This document shows, in pieces, positions 18,632 to 26,167 of a stretch of 32,057 bases of DNA. This DNA is from an uncultured Lachnospiraceae bacterium (GTDB lineage: Bacteria > Bacillota > Clostridia > Lachnospirales > Lachnospiraceae): NCBI GenBank assembly GCA_946624935.1, contig CAMOSN010000012.1, positions 1 to 32,057 of the forward strand, written 5' to 3'. Each line of letters starts with the position of its first letter. The stretch's first letter is position 1. The notes under the pieces were generated by a model. It did no database searches. It was given only the letters and a program-made list of their open reading frames with translations, and was not told where the DNA came from. The translations under genes were made by a program, and so were the position numbers.

Positions 18632-18898
18632 ATGATAAAGGAAGATCTGTTTTCATTTGCATTTATAAAAAAGTCGCCGTTTTTCGGAAGCTGTCATGGG
18701 ATGCAGTACCGGGTAGGCCGGGAAGGTGAGGAAGAGCAGCTGGTTGCTTGTGTCTATCCGGGACCGTACAGCTATGATAATACCCCGGAGGAGGAGAAGC
18801 AGAAAAAGAAATTTGACTTCTCACCCGAGGGATACGAGCAGGCGAAGGACTGGCTCGAGATGATGTATGAATCTCATTGGAAAGGAAGCGATTACTGA
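18632..18898 (+). CDS. Small protein of unknown function (88 aa)
   Basis: Not recognised as a named family. The 88-residue product is soluble, acidic in its C-terminal half and rich in aromatics ([26 protein letters not shown]). A lysine/glutamate stretch and a [10 protein letters not shown] end follow. It has no signal peptide or membrane segment. GGAGG lies 8 nt before ATG 18632. Its stop TGA shares its last base with the ATG of the lactate permease gene (TGATG), and it begins 20 bp after ispF, so the three are likely co-transcribed and the last two translationally coupled. The good RBS and tight packing support a real gene. Confidence 0.75.
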   Translation: MIKEDLFSFAFIKKSPFFGSCHGMQYRVGREGEEEQLVACVYPGPYSYDNTPEEEKQKKKFDFSPEGYEQAKDWLEMMYESHWKGSDY

Positions 18899-20571
18899 TG
18901 TGGTGGCTTGGCATACTGGCAGTGCTGCCCTTTGTCGTGGCATTACTATTGATGGTGGCATGGCGTCTTTCCTCCGGAAAAGCGCTGATGATTTCTCTCG
19001 GACTGACCATATTGCTGGCGGTCGGAGTGTGGAGGATGGACCTGGTCCATGTGGCGGGGTATTTTCTCTACGGGCTGCTCAAGGCGTTTGATCTGATTTT
19101 GATCATCGGAGGAGCGATTCTGCTTCTGAACACACTGCGCAAAACAGGTGTGATGGATGTGATCAGCCGGGGCTTTCGACAGATCTCACCTGACCCGAGG
19201 ATACAGGCTATTATCATCGGCTATCTGTTTGGCGCCTTTATCGAAGGAGCGGCCGGATACGGCACGCCGGCAGCACTGGCGGCACCGCTTCTGGTTGGAC
19301 TGGGCTTTCCGCCGGCTGCGGCCTGCATTGTGGCGCTGATCTCCAACAGTACGCCGGTACCCTTTGCGGCAGTGGGAACGCCCATGCGCATGAATATGGC
19401 CAATCTTTCCGCCATCGTGACGGGAGAGGGCGGGGAGATGACTGCTTTTACCACCGAGGTGACCGGCAGGACTGTGCTGTATCTGGGTGTGGCCGGAGTG
19501 ATCATCCCGCTCCTGCTGGTAGTTGTACTGGTGCTCTTCTATGGGAAGGAACGTAAGGTCTCCGACGTAATCGAGATGATTCCGTTTTCCCTGTGCGCGG
19601 CGCTTTCCTTTATCGTTCCCTACTATCTGCTGGGAACGTATCTTGGCCCGGAATTTGCCTCGATCCTCGGTGCAGTGATCGGCCTGGTGATCACGGTGCT
19701 GATGGCGCGACTGGGCATTTTTGTACCGGAGCATGTGTGGGAATTCGCCGGCGGGCGGAAGGTGCGGCAAATTGCGGCTGCATCGATGTCAGCTGCGGGC
19801 AGTGGCAGAGTGAAGGGAACAGCCGGGAGCGACCGGCCGGTCACAAAAGCGGAGATGATACGCGCGTGGCTTCCCTATGCGCTGATTGCAGGCATTCTGC
19901 TGGTGACTCGAATACCGGCCTTCGGTTTGAAAAGTGTACTGAGCGGCATGGCCATTCATGTCTCTTCCATACTGGGAAATGATGCCCTTACCTATGACCT
20001 GGCGCTGCTTTACAGCCCGGGACTGATTCCCTTCGCACTGGTGTCGATTCTGCTGCTGATCGTCAAAAGAGACCGGCTTACCAGGGCAGATGTGGCCGAT
20101 GTATTCGGAAGGACCGGGCGGCAGGTGCTGATGATTGCGATGGCACTGGTGAGCGGGATCGGAATGGTGCAGATCATGCTGGGCTCCGGCGTGAACCATT
20201 CAGGCCTGGAGAGTATGCTCACGCTGATCAGTACCGGGCTGACGGCTGCGACCGGCCGTGCATTTCCGGTGTTTTCTCCCATTTTGGGCGTGTTCGGTGC
20301 CTTTGTATCCGGCTCCTGCACCGTGTCCGGTATCCTGTTCGGGCCGCTGCAGTATCAGACTGCGGGGATGCTTGGCCTGAATAAAGCTTCCATCATTGCA
20401 CTGCAGATGGCCGGCGGCGCCATTGGCAACATGATCTGCATCCAGAACGTGATCGCAGTGGCGTCCACGACCAATGCCGTCGGGGAGGAAGGGAAGATTA
20501 TTACCCGTAACCTGGCTCCCTGCCTGCTGTATTCACTGCTGGTATTCGGGATGTTTGTGATTTTCGGATAA
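18898..20571 (+). CDS. lctP: L-lactate permease (LctP/LldP family)
   Basis: 557-aa polytopic membrane transporter of the lactate permease family, importing or exporting lactate or glycolate with protons. The diagnostic stretch [19 protein letters not shown] near residues 110-130 and [20 protein letters not shown] near 465-485 match the family. About 13 hydrophobic segments are seen, with one basic cytoplasmic loop near 300-325. ATG 18898 overlaps the stop of the small upstream gene by one base. An alternative TTG at 18877 is less likely, since GGAAAGGAAG upstream serves 18898. No lactate dehydrogenase is adjacent, so the direction of transport is not evident. Confidence 0.93.
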   Translation: MWWLGILAVLPFVVALLLMVAWRLSSGKALMISLGLTILLAVGVWRMDLVHVAGYFLYGLLKAFDLILIIGGAILLLNTLRKTGVMDVISRGFRQISPDPRIQAIIIGYLFGAFIEGAAGYGTPAALAAPLLVGLGFPPAAACIVALISNSTPVPFAAVGTPMRMNMANLSAIVTGEGGEMTAFTTEVTGRTVLYLGVAGVIIPLLLVVVLVLFYGKERKVSDVIEMIPFSLCAALSFIVPYYLLGTYLGPEFASILGAVIGLVITVLMARLGIFVPEHVWEFAGGRKVRQIAAASMSAAGSGRVKGTAGSDRPVTKAEMIRAWLPYALIAGILLVTRIPAFGLKSVLSGMAIHVSSILGNDALTYDLALLYSPGLIPFALVSILLLIVKRDRLTRADVADVFGRTGRQVLMIAMALVSGIGMVQIMLGSGVNHSGLESMLTLISTGLTAATGRAFPVFSPILGVFGAFVSGSCTVSGILFGPLQYQTAGMLGLNKASIIALQMAGGAIGNMICIQNVIAVASTTNAVGEEGKIITRNLAPCLLYSLLVFGMFVIFG

Positions 20572-20629
20572 CCGGCATATTCTGTGGAAAAAGCCCAAAG
20601 AACCGGGCTGCAGTTTAGAGTTTATTTAC

Positions 20630-20658
20630 TTGATTTTTTGAATGGTGTCCTTTATAGT
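20630..20658 (+). promoter_or_regulatory. Sigma-A promoter of the purine unit
   Basis: TTGATT at 20630-20635 and TATAGT at 20653-20658 are spaced by 17 bp in a locally AT-rich stretch just after the lactate permease gene. Transcription from about 20665 gives a leader of roughly 350 nt containing the riboswitch described below. Confidence 0.65.
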
Positions 20659-20756
20659 GACTATGAGCATACGACTGACGGAACGAAGCGAAAGCAGGGC
20701 AGGACCGGAAATCCCGGAAACGTCCCGGCGGCTTCGGCAGAGGATACTGCAGGGGA

Positions 20757-20919
20757 GTATGCGATGGAGAGAGGCAGCGATTTACTGTGCACCTTACAGT
20801 CAGGAGCAGGATGCATTTGATGAACCACCGTTTCTTATTCGAAAAATGGCCGACCGTCTGGGCAGAAGACTGCGTGAATGCGAGAGCATTCCCGGTTTGT
20901 ATGTCCGGGCGGTCTTTTT
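20757..20919 (+). ncRNA. ZTP (pfl) riboswitch with overlapping intrinsic terminator
   Basis: The leader holds the parts of a ZTP aptamer. A short P1 (ATGC 20759-20762 with GCAT 20813-20816) encloses a purine-rich joining segment containing GAGGCAGCG. A hairpin ACTGT/ACAGT (20784-20800) comes next, followed by CAGGAGCA. After a linker comes CCGACCGTCTGGGCA (20850-20864), nearly identical to the conserved 3' half of the class; its loop can form a pseudoknot with GGC of the joining segment. That 3' half (20852-20864) also pairs over 13 positions, including G-U pairs, with TGTCCGGGCGGTC (20902-20914), followed by TTTTTA. Ligand binding would therefore block the terminator and switch on the downstream AICAR-to-IMP genes. 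Calling is by eye. Confidence 0.85.
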
Positions 20920-21018
20920 ATGTTTCAGGATGTCTGAGGATCTTTATGGCTCATGCGCAGCGGCAGTCATGATGCAGCACATGAGCACGAAGGGCACAGC
21001 AGAAAGAGAGGACAGAAC

Positions 21019-21729
21019 ATGTTGAGAAAGAACCTGGCAGAAGCACTTGGAAGCAGCACCTATCCCGGAAGAGGCATTGTAATCGGCGTATCGGAGGACG
21101 GTAAAAAAGCGGTTACCGCTTATTTTATCATGGGCCGCAGCAACAACAGCCGCAATCGTGTATTCGTACCCGACGGAGAAGGAATCCGCACACAGGCCTT
21201 TGATCCGTCAAAGATGGAGGATCCGAGTCTGATCATTTATGCGCCGGTGCGCGTGCTGGGAAAGAACACGATCGTGACCAACGGCGATCAGACCGACACG
21301 ATCTACGAGGGCATGGAAAAGGGCCTGACCTTCGAGCAGTCCCTGCGCAGTCGTACCTTTGAACCGGATGAACCCAATTACACTCCGCGTATTTCAGGCC
21401 TGATGCATGTGGAAAACGGTGCCTTTGATTATCAGATGTCGATCCTCAAGTCCAACGACGGTGACCCTTCCTCCTGTCAGCGCTTTACCTTTGCATATGA
21501 AAATCCGGCTGCAGGTCAGGGACATTTCATCCATACATATGCGCGCAACGAGGAGCCGCTTCCATCCTTCGAAGGGGAACCGGAGCCGGTTGAGATCAGC
21601 GGAGACATTTCCACGTTCACCAAGCAGGTATGGGCAAGCCTGGACGATGACAATAAAGTATCCCTGTTCGTGCGTTTTATTGACATTGCGACGGGGACCT
21701 ATGAGACGAAGATCATTAATAAGAACTGA
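21019..21729 (+). CDS. IMP cyclohydrolase (PurO-like, stand-alone)
   Basis: 236-aa protein of the IMP cyclohydrolase family related to archaeal PurO, catalysing FAICAR to IMP, the last step of purine synthesis. Recognisable features are SSTYPGRGIVIG, the FIMGRSNNSRNRVF segment with conserved Arg/Asn residues, and NGDQTDTIYEG. It is not homologous to the N-terminal IMPCH domain of bifunctional PurH. It is followed 45 bp later by the separate transformylase gene, so together they replace PurH. GAAAGAGAGGA precedes ATG 21019. The gene lies directly downstream of the ZTP riboswitch, which fits the purine role. Confidence 0.9.
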   Translation: MLRKNLAEALGSSTYPGRGIVIGVSEDGKKAVTAYFIMGRSNNSRNRVFVPDGEGIRTQAFDPSKMEDPSLIIYAPVRVLGKNTIVTNGDQTDTIYEGMEKGLTFEQSLRSRTFEPDEPNYTPRISGLMHVENGAFDYQMSILKSNDGDPSSCQRFTFAYENPAAGQGHFIHTYARNEEPLPSFEGEPEPVEISGDISTFTKQVWASLDDDNKVSLFVRFIDIATGTYETKIINKN

Positions 21730-21774
21730 AGCGGCAGAAAATGATGATACAGATCAGAAAAGGAGAAAACGACC

Positions 21775-22953
21775 ATGAATGAGATTCAGCTGAAATACGG
21801 ATGCAACCCGAACCAGAAGCCATCCCGCATTTTTATGGAGGACGGAAGCGATCTTCCCGTGAAGGTGCTCAACGGCCGCCCCGGCTACATTAATTTCCTT
21901 GATGCTTTTAATGGCTGGCAGCTGGTGAAGGAACTGAAGGAAGCCACCGGTCTTCCGGCTGCAACCTCCTTCAAGCATGTATCTCCGGCCGGTGCGGCAG
22001 TCGGTCTGCCCCTGGACGAGACGCTTGCGAAAATCTACTGGGTGGATGATCTGGGAGAGCTCTCCCCGCTGGCCTGCGCCTATGCAAGAGCCAGAGGTGC
22101 TGACAGGATGTCCTCCTTTGGCGATTTCGTCAGCCTTTCCGATCCCTGCGACGTCGATACGGCCCGTCTGATCAAGCGTGAGGTCTCCGACGGTGTGATC
22201 GCACCGGGCTACAGTGAGGAAGCACTGGCGATTCTCAAAACCAAAAAGAATGGCAATTATAATGTGATCGAGATCGATCCCTCCTATGTACCCGCCGAGC
22301 TGGAGCGCAAGCAGGTATACGGCATCACCTTCGAGCAGGGAAGAAACGAGCTGCGCACCGACGGTGAACTGCTTTCCAATATCGTGACTGCCAATAAGGA
22401 CATTCCCGAGGAAGCACTGCGCGACCTGAAAATCGCTCTGATTACGCTCAAATACACCCAGTCCAACTCCGTGTGCTATGTTAAGGGCGGCCAGGCGATC
22501 GGCATCGGCGCCGGTCAGCAGTCCAGGATCCACTGCACCAGGCTGGCAGGGCAGAAGGCCGACAACTGGTTCCTGCGTCAGTCGCCGCAGGTTCTGAATC
22601 TGCCGTTTAAGGAGGATATCGGAAGGGCCGACCGTGACAATACCATTGACGTATACATCGGCGATGAATATGAGGATGTGCTGCGCGATGGCGAGTGGCA
22701 GAAGCGCTTCACCGAAAAACCGGCCGTGTTTACACGCGAGGAAAAGCGCGCCTGGCTTGATCAGAACAAGGATGTGGCGCTGGGTTCCGACGCATTCTTC
22801 CCGTTCCCGGATAATATTGAACGTGCAAAGAAGAGCGGCGTGAAATATATTGCACAGCCGGGCGGCTCCGTGCGCGACCAGCTTGTGATCGACTGCTGCG
22901 ACCAGTATGGCATGGCCATGGCCTTCACCGGTATCCGCCTGTTCCACCATTGA
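21775..22953 (+). CDS. AICAR formyltransferase (stand-alone PurH-like C-domain)
   Basis: 392-aa enzyme transferring a formyl group from 10-formyl-THF to AICAR to give FAICAR. It corresponds to the transformylase part of PurH: FKHVSPAGAAV carries the Lys-His pair equivalent to the catalytic KH of PurH. LKYTQSNSVCYVKGGQAI and GIGAGQQSRIHC are the strongly conserved substrate-binding stretch. The N-terminal IMPCH domain of PurH is absent. AAAGGAG is 10 nt before ATG 21775. It ends the transcription unit, with a strong terminator about 70 bp downstream. Its substrate, AICAR (ZMP), is the parent of the riboswitch ligand ZTP. Confidence 0.95.
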   Translation: MNEIQLKYGCNPNQKPSRIFMEDGSDLPVKVLNGRPGYINFLDAFNGWQLVKELKEATGLPAATSFKHVSPAGAAVGLPLDETLAKIYWVDDLGELSPLACAYARARGADRMSSFGDFVSLSDPCDVDTARLIKREVSDGVIAPGYSEEALAILKTKKNGNYNVIEIDPSYVPAELERKQVYGITFEQGRNELRTDGELLSNIVTANKDIPEEALRDLKIALITLKYTQSNSVCYVKGGQAIGIGAGQQSRIHCTRLAGQKADNWFLRQSPQVLNLPFKEDIGRADRDNTIDVYIGDEYEDVLRDGEWQKRFTEKPAVFTREEKRAWLDQNKDVALGSDAFFPFPDNIERAKKSGVKYIAQPGGSVRDQLVIDCCDQYGMAMAFTGIRLFHH

Positions 22954-23020
22954 GGCAGGATCGCGGATCAATTCCCGGAAAAGAAAAGATATTTGTACAG
23001 GATTATGTTCTGTAAAAGCA

Positions 23021-23056
23021 GGAGGTACTTCCAATCGGAGGTGCCTCCCGTTTTTT
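23021..23056 (+). terminator. Strong intrinsic terminator of the purine unit
   Basis: GGAGGTACTTCC (23021-23032), loop AATC, then GGAGGTGCCTCC (23037-23048). All twelve positions pair when G-U pairs are allowed. CG and six T residues follow. Confidence 0.9.
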
Positions 23057-23129
23057 GTTTTCACACCATGGGTGCACTCTGACTGGTGGATGATCCATCC
23101 ATTCGGTGGAGCAAAAAATGACTCCTCCT

Positions 23130-23318
23130 GTCGAAATGACAAAATATAACATATAACATATGTGGAAACAACATATATGGAGATTAAATTATAAATTAAG
23201 CGAGTGGAATGATAAAATAATAAAAGAATAGCTTTCATATTTGTTCAAAAGAGGTTACAATATATATCTAAATGACCGGATGGACCAAAACGATTTTCTC
23301 GGAAAGGATAATGCAATC
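23130..23318 (+). other. AT-rich region with probable promoter before the first recombinase
   Basis: This stretch is far richer in A and T than the rest of the window. It holds repeated ACATAT words around 23148-23180 (ATAACATATAACATATG, then ACAACATATATGG). A plausible promoter is TTTCAT at 23233-23238 and TACAAT at 23256-23261, 17 bp apart. No ORF longer than a few codons is convincing here. The base composition suggests acquired DNA and is a candidate place to look for recombinase binding sites. Confidence 0.5.
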
Positions 23319-23927
23319 ATGGTCTATGGATATGTGCGCGTATCCACAAAAGAGCAGCATACCGACCGACAGATGGAAGCACTGGCAGCCTATGACATCC
23401 CACGAAAAAACATTTTTGTAGACAGACAGTCGGGAAAGGACTTTGAGCGTCCTGCCTACCGCTCTCTGATGCGGAAGCTGCGAAGAGGGGATACCCTGAT
23501 CGTTAAAAGCATTGACCGGCTTGGCCGTAATTACGACGAAATCCTTCTGCAATGGCGAAAGATCACAAAAGAAAAAGAGGTGGATATCCGGGTGATCGAT
23601 ATGCCATTGCTGAATACGGAGGATGACGAAAGCGGGATCACCAGGGTGTTCATTGCGGATCTCGTACTGCAGATTCTGGCCTACGTCGCTCAGACCGAGC
23701 GGGAATTTATCCGGGAGCGCCAAAGGGAGGGAATTGCCTGCGCGAAGGAGCGCGGTGTGCGGTTCGGGCGGCCGGAGCGGGCGATTCCGGAGGAGTTTAA
23801 CGAGGTGCGCAGGCTCTGGGAGAATGTGGAGATATCCGGAAGAGAAGCTGCCAGAAGGCTGGATGTGGACTTGAAGACCTTTAAAAAATGGGCAGCATTG
23901 GATACGGAAGAGAAAGATGTGAAATGA
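23319..23927 (+). CDS. Serine recombinase (resolvase/invertase family), copy 1
   Basis: 202-aa small serine recombinase. The catalytic domain begins YGYVRVSTKEQ, with nucleophile Ser9 and Arg7, and has the DRQSGKDFERPAY and VKSIDRLGRNYDEI motifs that hold the other active-site arginines. The long helix YVAQTEREFIRERQ leads to a C-terminal helix-turn-helix, SGREAARRLDVDLKTFKKW (about 173-191). ATG 23319 is chosen because AAAGGA lies about 10 nt upstream and the fold starts at once; a TTG start at 23241 would add 26 residues without an RBS. Such enzymes invert or excise DNA between paired sites. A paralogue follows 132 bp downstream. Confidence 0.92.
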   Translation: MVYGYVRVSTKEQHTDRQMEALAAYDIPRKNIFVDRQSGKDFERPAYRSLMRKLRRGDTLIVKSIDRLGRNYDEILLQWRKITKEKEVDIRVIDMPLLNTEDDESGITRVFIADLVLQILAYVAQTEREFIRERQREGIACAKERGVRFGRPERAIPEEFNEVRRLWENVEISGREAARRLDVDLKTFKKWAALDTEEKDVK

Positions 23928-23964
23928 GTGGTGCTGAGGGGTTCTTAACGATATTTGTCGGATT

Positions 23965-23997
23965 CTGTTTGCATGAACAGCAATTACCATGTATAAT
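23965..23997 (+). promoter_or_regulatory. Promoter and palindrome before recombinase copy 2
   Basis: TTGCAT at 23969-23974 and the consensus TATAAT at 23992-23997 are 17 bp apart. The -35 box lies inside the inverted repeat CTGTT (23965-23969) / AACAG (23976-23980). This is a candidate operator or recombinase site that could autoregulate the gene. Confidence 0.65.
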
Positions 23998-24059
23998 AAA
24001 CGTTAAACCTGTCCTGGCATTTTAGGGGATAGACATCTTTAGATGAGGGGGACAAAAAT

Positions 24060-24800
24060 GTGATATATGGTTATGTGCGGGTCTCGACCAAAGATCAGCA
24101 CACGGATCGGCAGATGGATGCAATGGCGGCGTATGGCGTGATGGCGAAGAACATCTATGCGGACAGGCAGTCCGGAAAGGATTTTGAACGTCCTGCCTAC
24201 CGGAGGCTGCTGCGCAGGCTGAAGCAGGGAGATATACTGGTCATTAAGAGTATTGACCGGTTGGGGCGTAATTATGATGAGATCCTGGAACAGTGGCGGC
24301 TGATCACCCGGGAGAAGGGAGTGGATATCCGGGTGCTTGATATGCCGCTTTTGAATACAAGCGATGAGGAGGCAGGGGTCACCAGGGTGTTTATTGCGGA
24401 CCTGGTGCTGCAGATCCTGGCGTATGTAGCGCAGACAGAGCGCGAGTTTATTCTCACCCGGCAGAAGGAAGGCATCGCATCGGCGAAAGCCCGCGGCGTG
24501 CGGTTCGGACGGCCGGAGGTCGACATTCCGGACAATTTCGGAGATGTTTATGCACAGCTGAAGGATAAAGAAATCTCGGGGCGGGAGGCCGCACGAATGC
24601 TGGGCGTGGATCCGAAAACACTGCGGAAGTGGACAAAATCGGAAGAAATCATGAAAAAAGTACACCTTTTTCCCGGATGTGAAAATGCCTTCGCTTCGTG
24701 GAATATGCTCCTCCGGCAAAATGACCGGTCCCGCAGCATTTTTTATCATCTCTCTCACGAATTTCATTTCAATTTCATTTCAATCTCATTTCCATCATAG
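24060..24800 (+). CDS. Serine recombinase, copy 2, with extended C-terminus
   Basis: 246-aa paralogue of the preceding recombinase, by eye about 70 percent identical through residue 200. It has the same YGYVRVSTKDQ start, DRQSGKDFERPAY, SIDRLGRNYDEI and C-terminal helix-turn-helix (SGREAARMLGVDPKTLRKW). The start is GTG 24060, since the overlapping ATG at 24058 is followed at once by TGA. AGGGGGA lies about 8 nt upstream. After the HTH the frame runs on for about 45 residues without counterpart in copy 1 and ends in an 11-bp tandem repeat, which suggests loss of the original stop codon. It may still be active, because the catalytic core is intact. Confidence 0.88.
   Translation: MIYGYVRVSTKDQHTDRQMDAMAAYGVMAKNIYADRQSGKDFERPAYRRLLRRLKQGDILVIKSIDRLGRNYDEILEQWRLITREKGVDIRVLDMPLLNTSDEEAGVTRVFIADLVLQILAYVAQTEREFILTRQKEGIASAKARGVRFGRPEVDIPDNFGDVYAQLKDKEISGREAARMLGVDPKTLRKWTKSEEIMKKVHLFPGCENAFASWNMLLRQNDRSRSIFYHLSHEFHFNFISISFPS
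24761..24793 (+). repeat. 11-bp tandem repeat, three copies
   Basis: ATTTCATTTCA occurs at 24761-24771 and 24772-24782, followed by the variant ATCTCATTTCC at 24783-24793. It encodes the FHFNFISISF end of the second recombinase frame and is probably non-coding in origin. Confidence 0.8.
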
Positions 24801-25077
24801 TTGGTGACTTGTTGATTACGAAAACACATCGCAGAAACTCTCGATTTTTCAGGAAGAAATCCCATTGATCATACTGTGTGATCCTCCTTTCGGTTACATG
24901 AAGGAATCTTCTGTCATGCGTTAACAGCATGTACCGTGCCGGAATGATCGCATTCCCGGGTCGGACAATTTTATTCCCTTTTCTGTGCAAATTCAGTGAG
25001 GAATATTGTGTACTTTATTCCCGCCTTTCCGCTTCGCCGTGTGCTGTTCCTTTTGAAGAAAAACTATGGCCTGTGAT
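24801..25077. other. Intergenic region without a recognisable gene
   Basis: Between the end of the second recombinase and the REP-like palindrome no credible gene, RNA or promoter pair was found. A minus-strand AAAGGAGG near 24889 precedes an ATG that opens only a seven-codon frame. Composition is lower in G+C than the flanks. It may be the decayed end of the inserted segment carrying the recombinases. Confidence 0.4.
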
Positions 25078-25108
25078 CTTCAAACAGAGAACCGTCCCCT
25101 GTTTGAGG
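25078..25108. repeat. REP-like palindrome, copy A
   Basis: TCAAACAG (25080-25087), an 11-nt loop AGAACCGTCCC (25088-25098), and CTGTTTGA (25099-25106), extendable by two outer pairs. The loop is the exact reverse complement of the loop of copy B after bioY, while the outer stem differs. Confidence 0.75.
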
Positions 25109-25127
25109 CACTGCGGAAAACATATAA

Positions 25128-25170
25128 AAAGGACCGCTGTATAGGATCCTATACGCTCTTGCGGTCCTTT
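25128..25170 (-). terminator. Bidirectional terminator closing the minus-strand operon
   Basis: AAAGGACCGC (25128-25137) pairs with GCGGTCCTTT (25161-25170), and the interior contains a perfect 16-bp palindrome at 25139-25154. Read on the minus strand the stem is followed by TTTTTATAT, fitting termination of the epimerase gene. On the plus strand the tract is CCTTTCATTT, weaker. Confidence 0.85.
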
Positions 25171-25197
25171 CATTTAGAATGGTCGTCGGTATGGCGT

Positions 25198-26076
25198 TTA
25201 CTGCACGGTAATGATGTACCGGTGCAGCTGCTGTGTGCCGGGCTGCAGGCGGATGAGGCCGGGCTTGGAGGTAAACTGCCCGTCGGTATCCACATAATCG
25301 GCCACCCCGTTCATCGGCTCGATACACAGGAAGGGCATGTTTCCGGGCTTTGCCCAAAATGCGACCTGTGTCCAGCCCTCGAAGTTGACGCTGGTTTTGT
25401 AGGCACTTTTCGTACTGCAGATGGATACGCTGCGTGATTGAAGATCCTTTGTGTCGAAGATCAATGCGCCCTGGTCGAAGGCGTTTTTCAGTGGAAGGAC
25501 CTTTGTGTTTTCCAGCAGCGGCCTGTAGGCATGAGTCTGGAGATTATTCTCGACGACGTGAATGCCGGCGGTTTCCGGCTGCTCAAACTGCAGATAAAGG
25601 TCATCCTGCATGCTCTCACCGTCCGCGATCGGGACCTTGTAGGTGGTGTGAACGCCGAGGCAGTAGTCCATCGGAATAGAACTGCAGTTGGTTACCCGGT
25701 ATTCAACGATCAGGCTGTCCTGCTCCAGCCGGCAGGTCACATCGAACTGGAAGTCATAGGGATAGTGTGACCTGGTCATTTCATTGGACTGTGCGCGCAT
25801 TGTCACGGAATCCTTTTCGGACGAGATGATCTCCAGGGTCATCTCACGCAGAAAACCGTGATTTTCCATGTGGTAGGTCTTTCCCTCGATGATGGTTTCG
25901 TCGTTTTTCAGGACACTCATGATCGGGAAGCAGATCGAGGTGCGGCGCGGCCACAGCTGTGCATCATATGCCCACATATGCTGCCGGCCGGTGCGTTTGT
26001 TGACAAGCTCTTCGATATAGGCGCCTTCGGTGTTCAGAAGTGCATACAGGTTTTCATTCTCTATTCTTGTGATCAT
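25198..26076 (-). CDS. Aldose 1-epimerase family protein (LacX-like)
   Basis: About 292 residues of the galactose-mutarotase superfamily, closest in pattern to the LacX/YeaD branch that interconverts anomers of sugars or sugar phosphates. Conserved points are SICFPIM, HGFLREM with a candidate catalytic His, LGVHTTYKVP with the second His, and FLCIEPMNGVAD containing the probable catalytic Glu. There is no signal peptide. Two adjacent ATGs exist; the second (26076) lies 5 nt after AGGAGG, the first (26079) only 2 nt. It is the last gene of the minus-strand unit, 91 bp after the Hsp70-like gene, and is followed by a strong terminator. Substrate not determinable. Confidence 0.88.
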   Translation of the reverse strand: MITRIENENLYALLNTEGAYIEELVNKRTGRQHMWAYDAQLWPRRTSICFPIMSVLKNDETIIEGKTYHMENHGFLREMTLEIISSEKDSVTMRAQSNEMTRSHYPYDFQFDVTCRLEQDSLIVEYRVTNCSSIPMDYCLGVHTTYKVPIADGESMQDDLYLQFEQPETAGIHVVENNLQTHAYRPLLENTKVLPLKNAFDQGALIFDTKDLQSRSVSICSTKSAYKTSVNFEGWTQVAFWAKPGNMPFLCIEPMNGVADYVDTDGQFTSKPGLIRLQPGTQQLHRYIITVQ

Positions 26077-26167
26077 CATAACCTCCTTCTCTGGATCGTT
26101 CGTTCATCTTGTTGTGAGATGCTCAGGGATGCAGGAGAAATCTCGCTGCGCTCTCTGAGCCGGCACC

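Noticed and set aside
20592-20609. Hairpin AGCCC/GGGCT as terminator of the lactate permease gene
   Set aside because: Only five base pairs and no T-run follow, so it was not annotated as a terminator.
20642-21025. Plus-strand open frame of 127 codons across the purine leader
   Set aside because: It overlaps the promoter, riboswitch and terminator, lacks an RBS and its protein has no recognisable features; it is a by-product of the structured leader.
21754-23238. Minus-strand open frame of 494 codons over the AICAR formyltransferase gene
   Set aside because: Antisense to a well-supported enzyme gene and running through its terminator; no domain seen.
24775-24990. Minus-strand open frame of 71 codons after the second recombinase
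   Set aside because: Poor start, no recognisable family, low-complexity surroundings; the local AAAGGAGG serves only a seven-codon frame.
22954-25197. Invertible DNA cassette or CRISPR array beside the recombinases
   Set aside because: No long inverted repeat pair bracketing a promoter was found by eye, and the repeats present are short tandem units without regular spacers.
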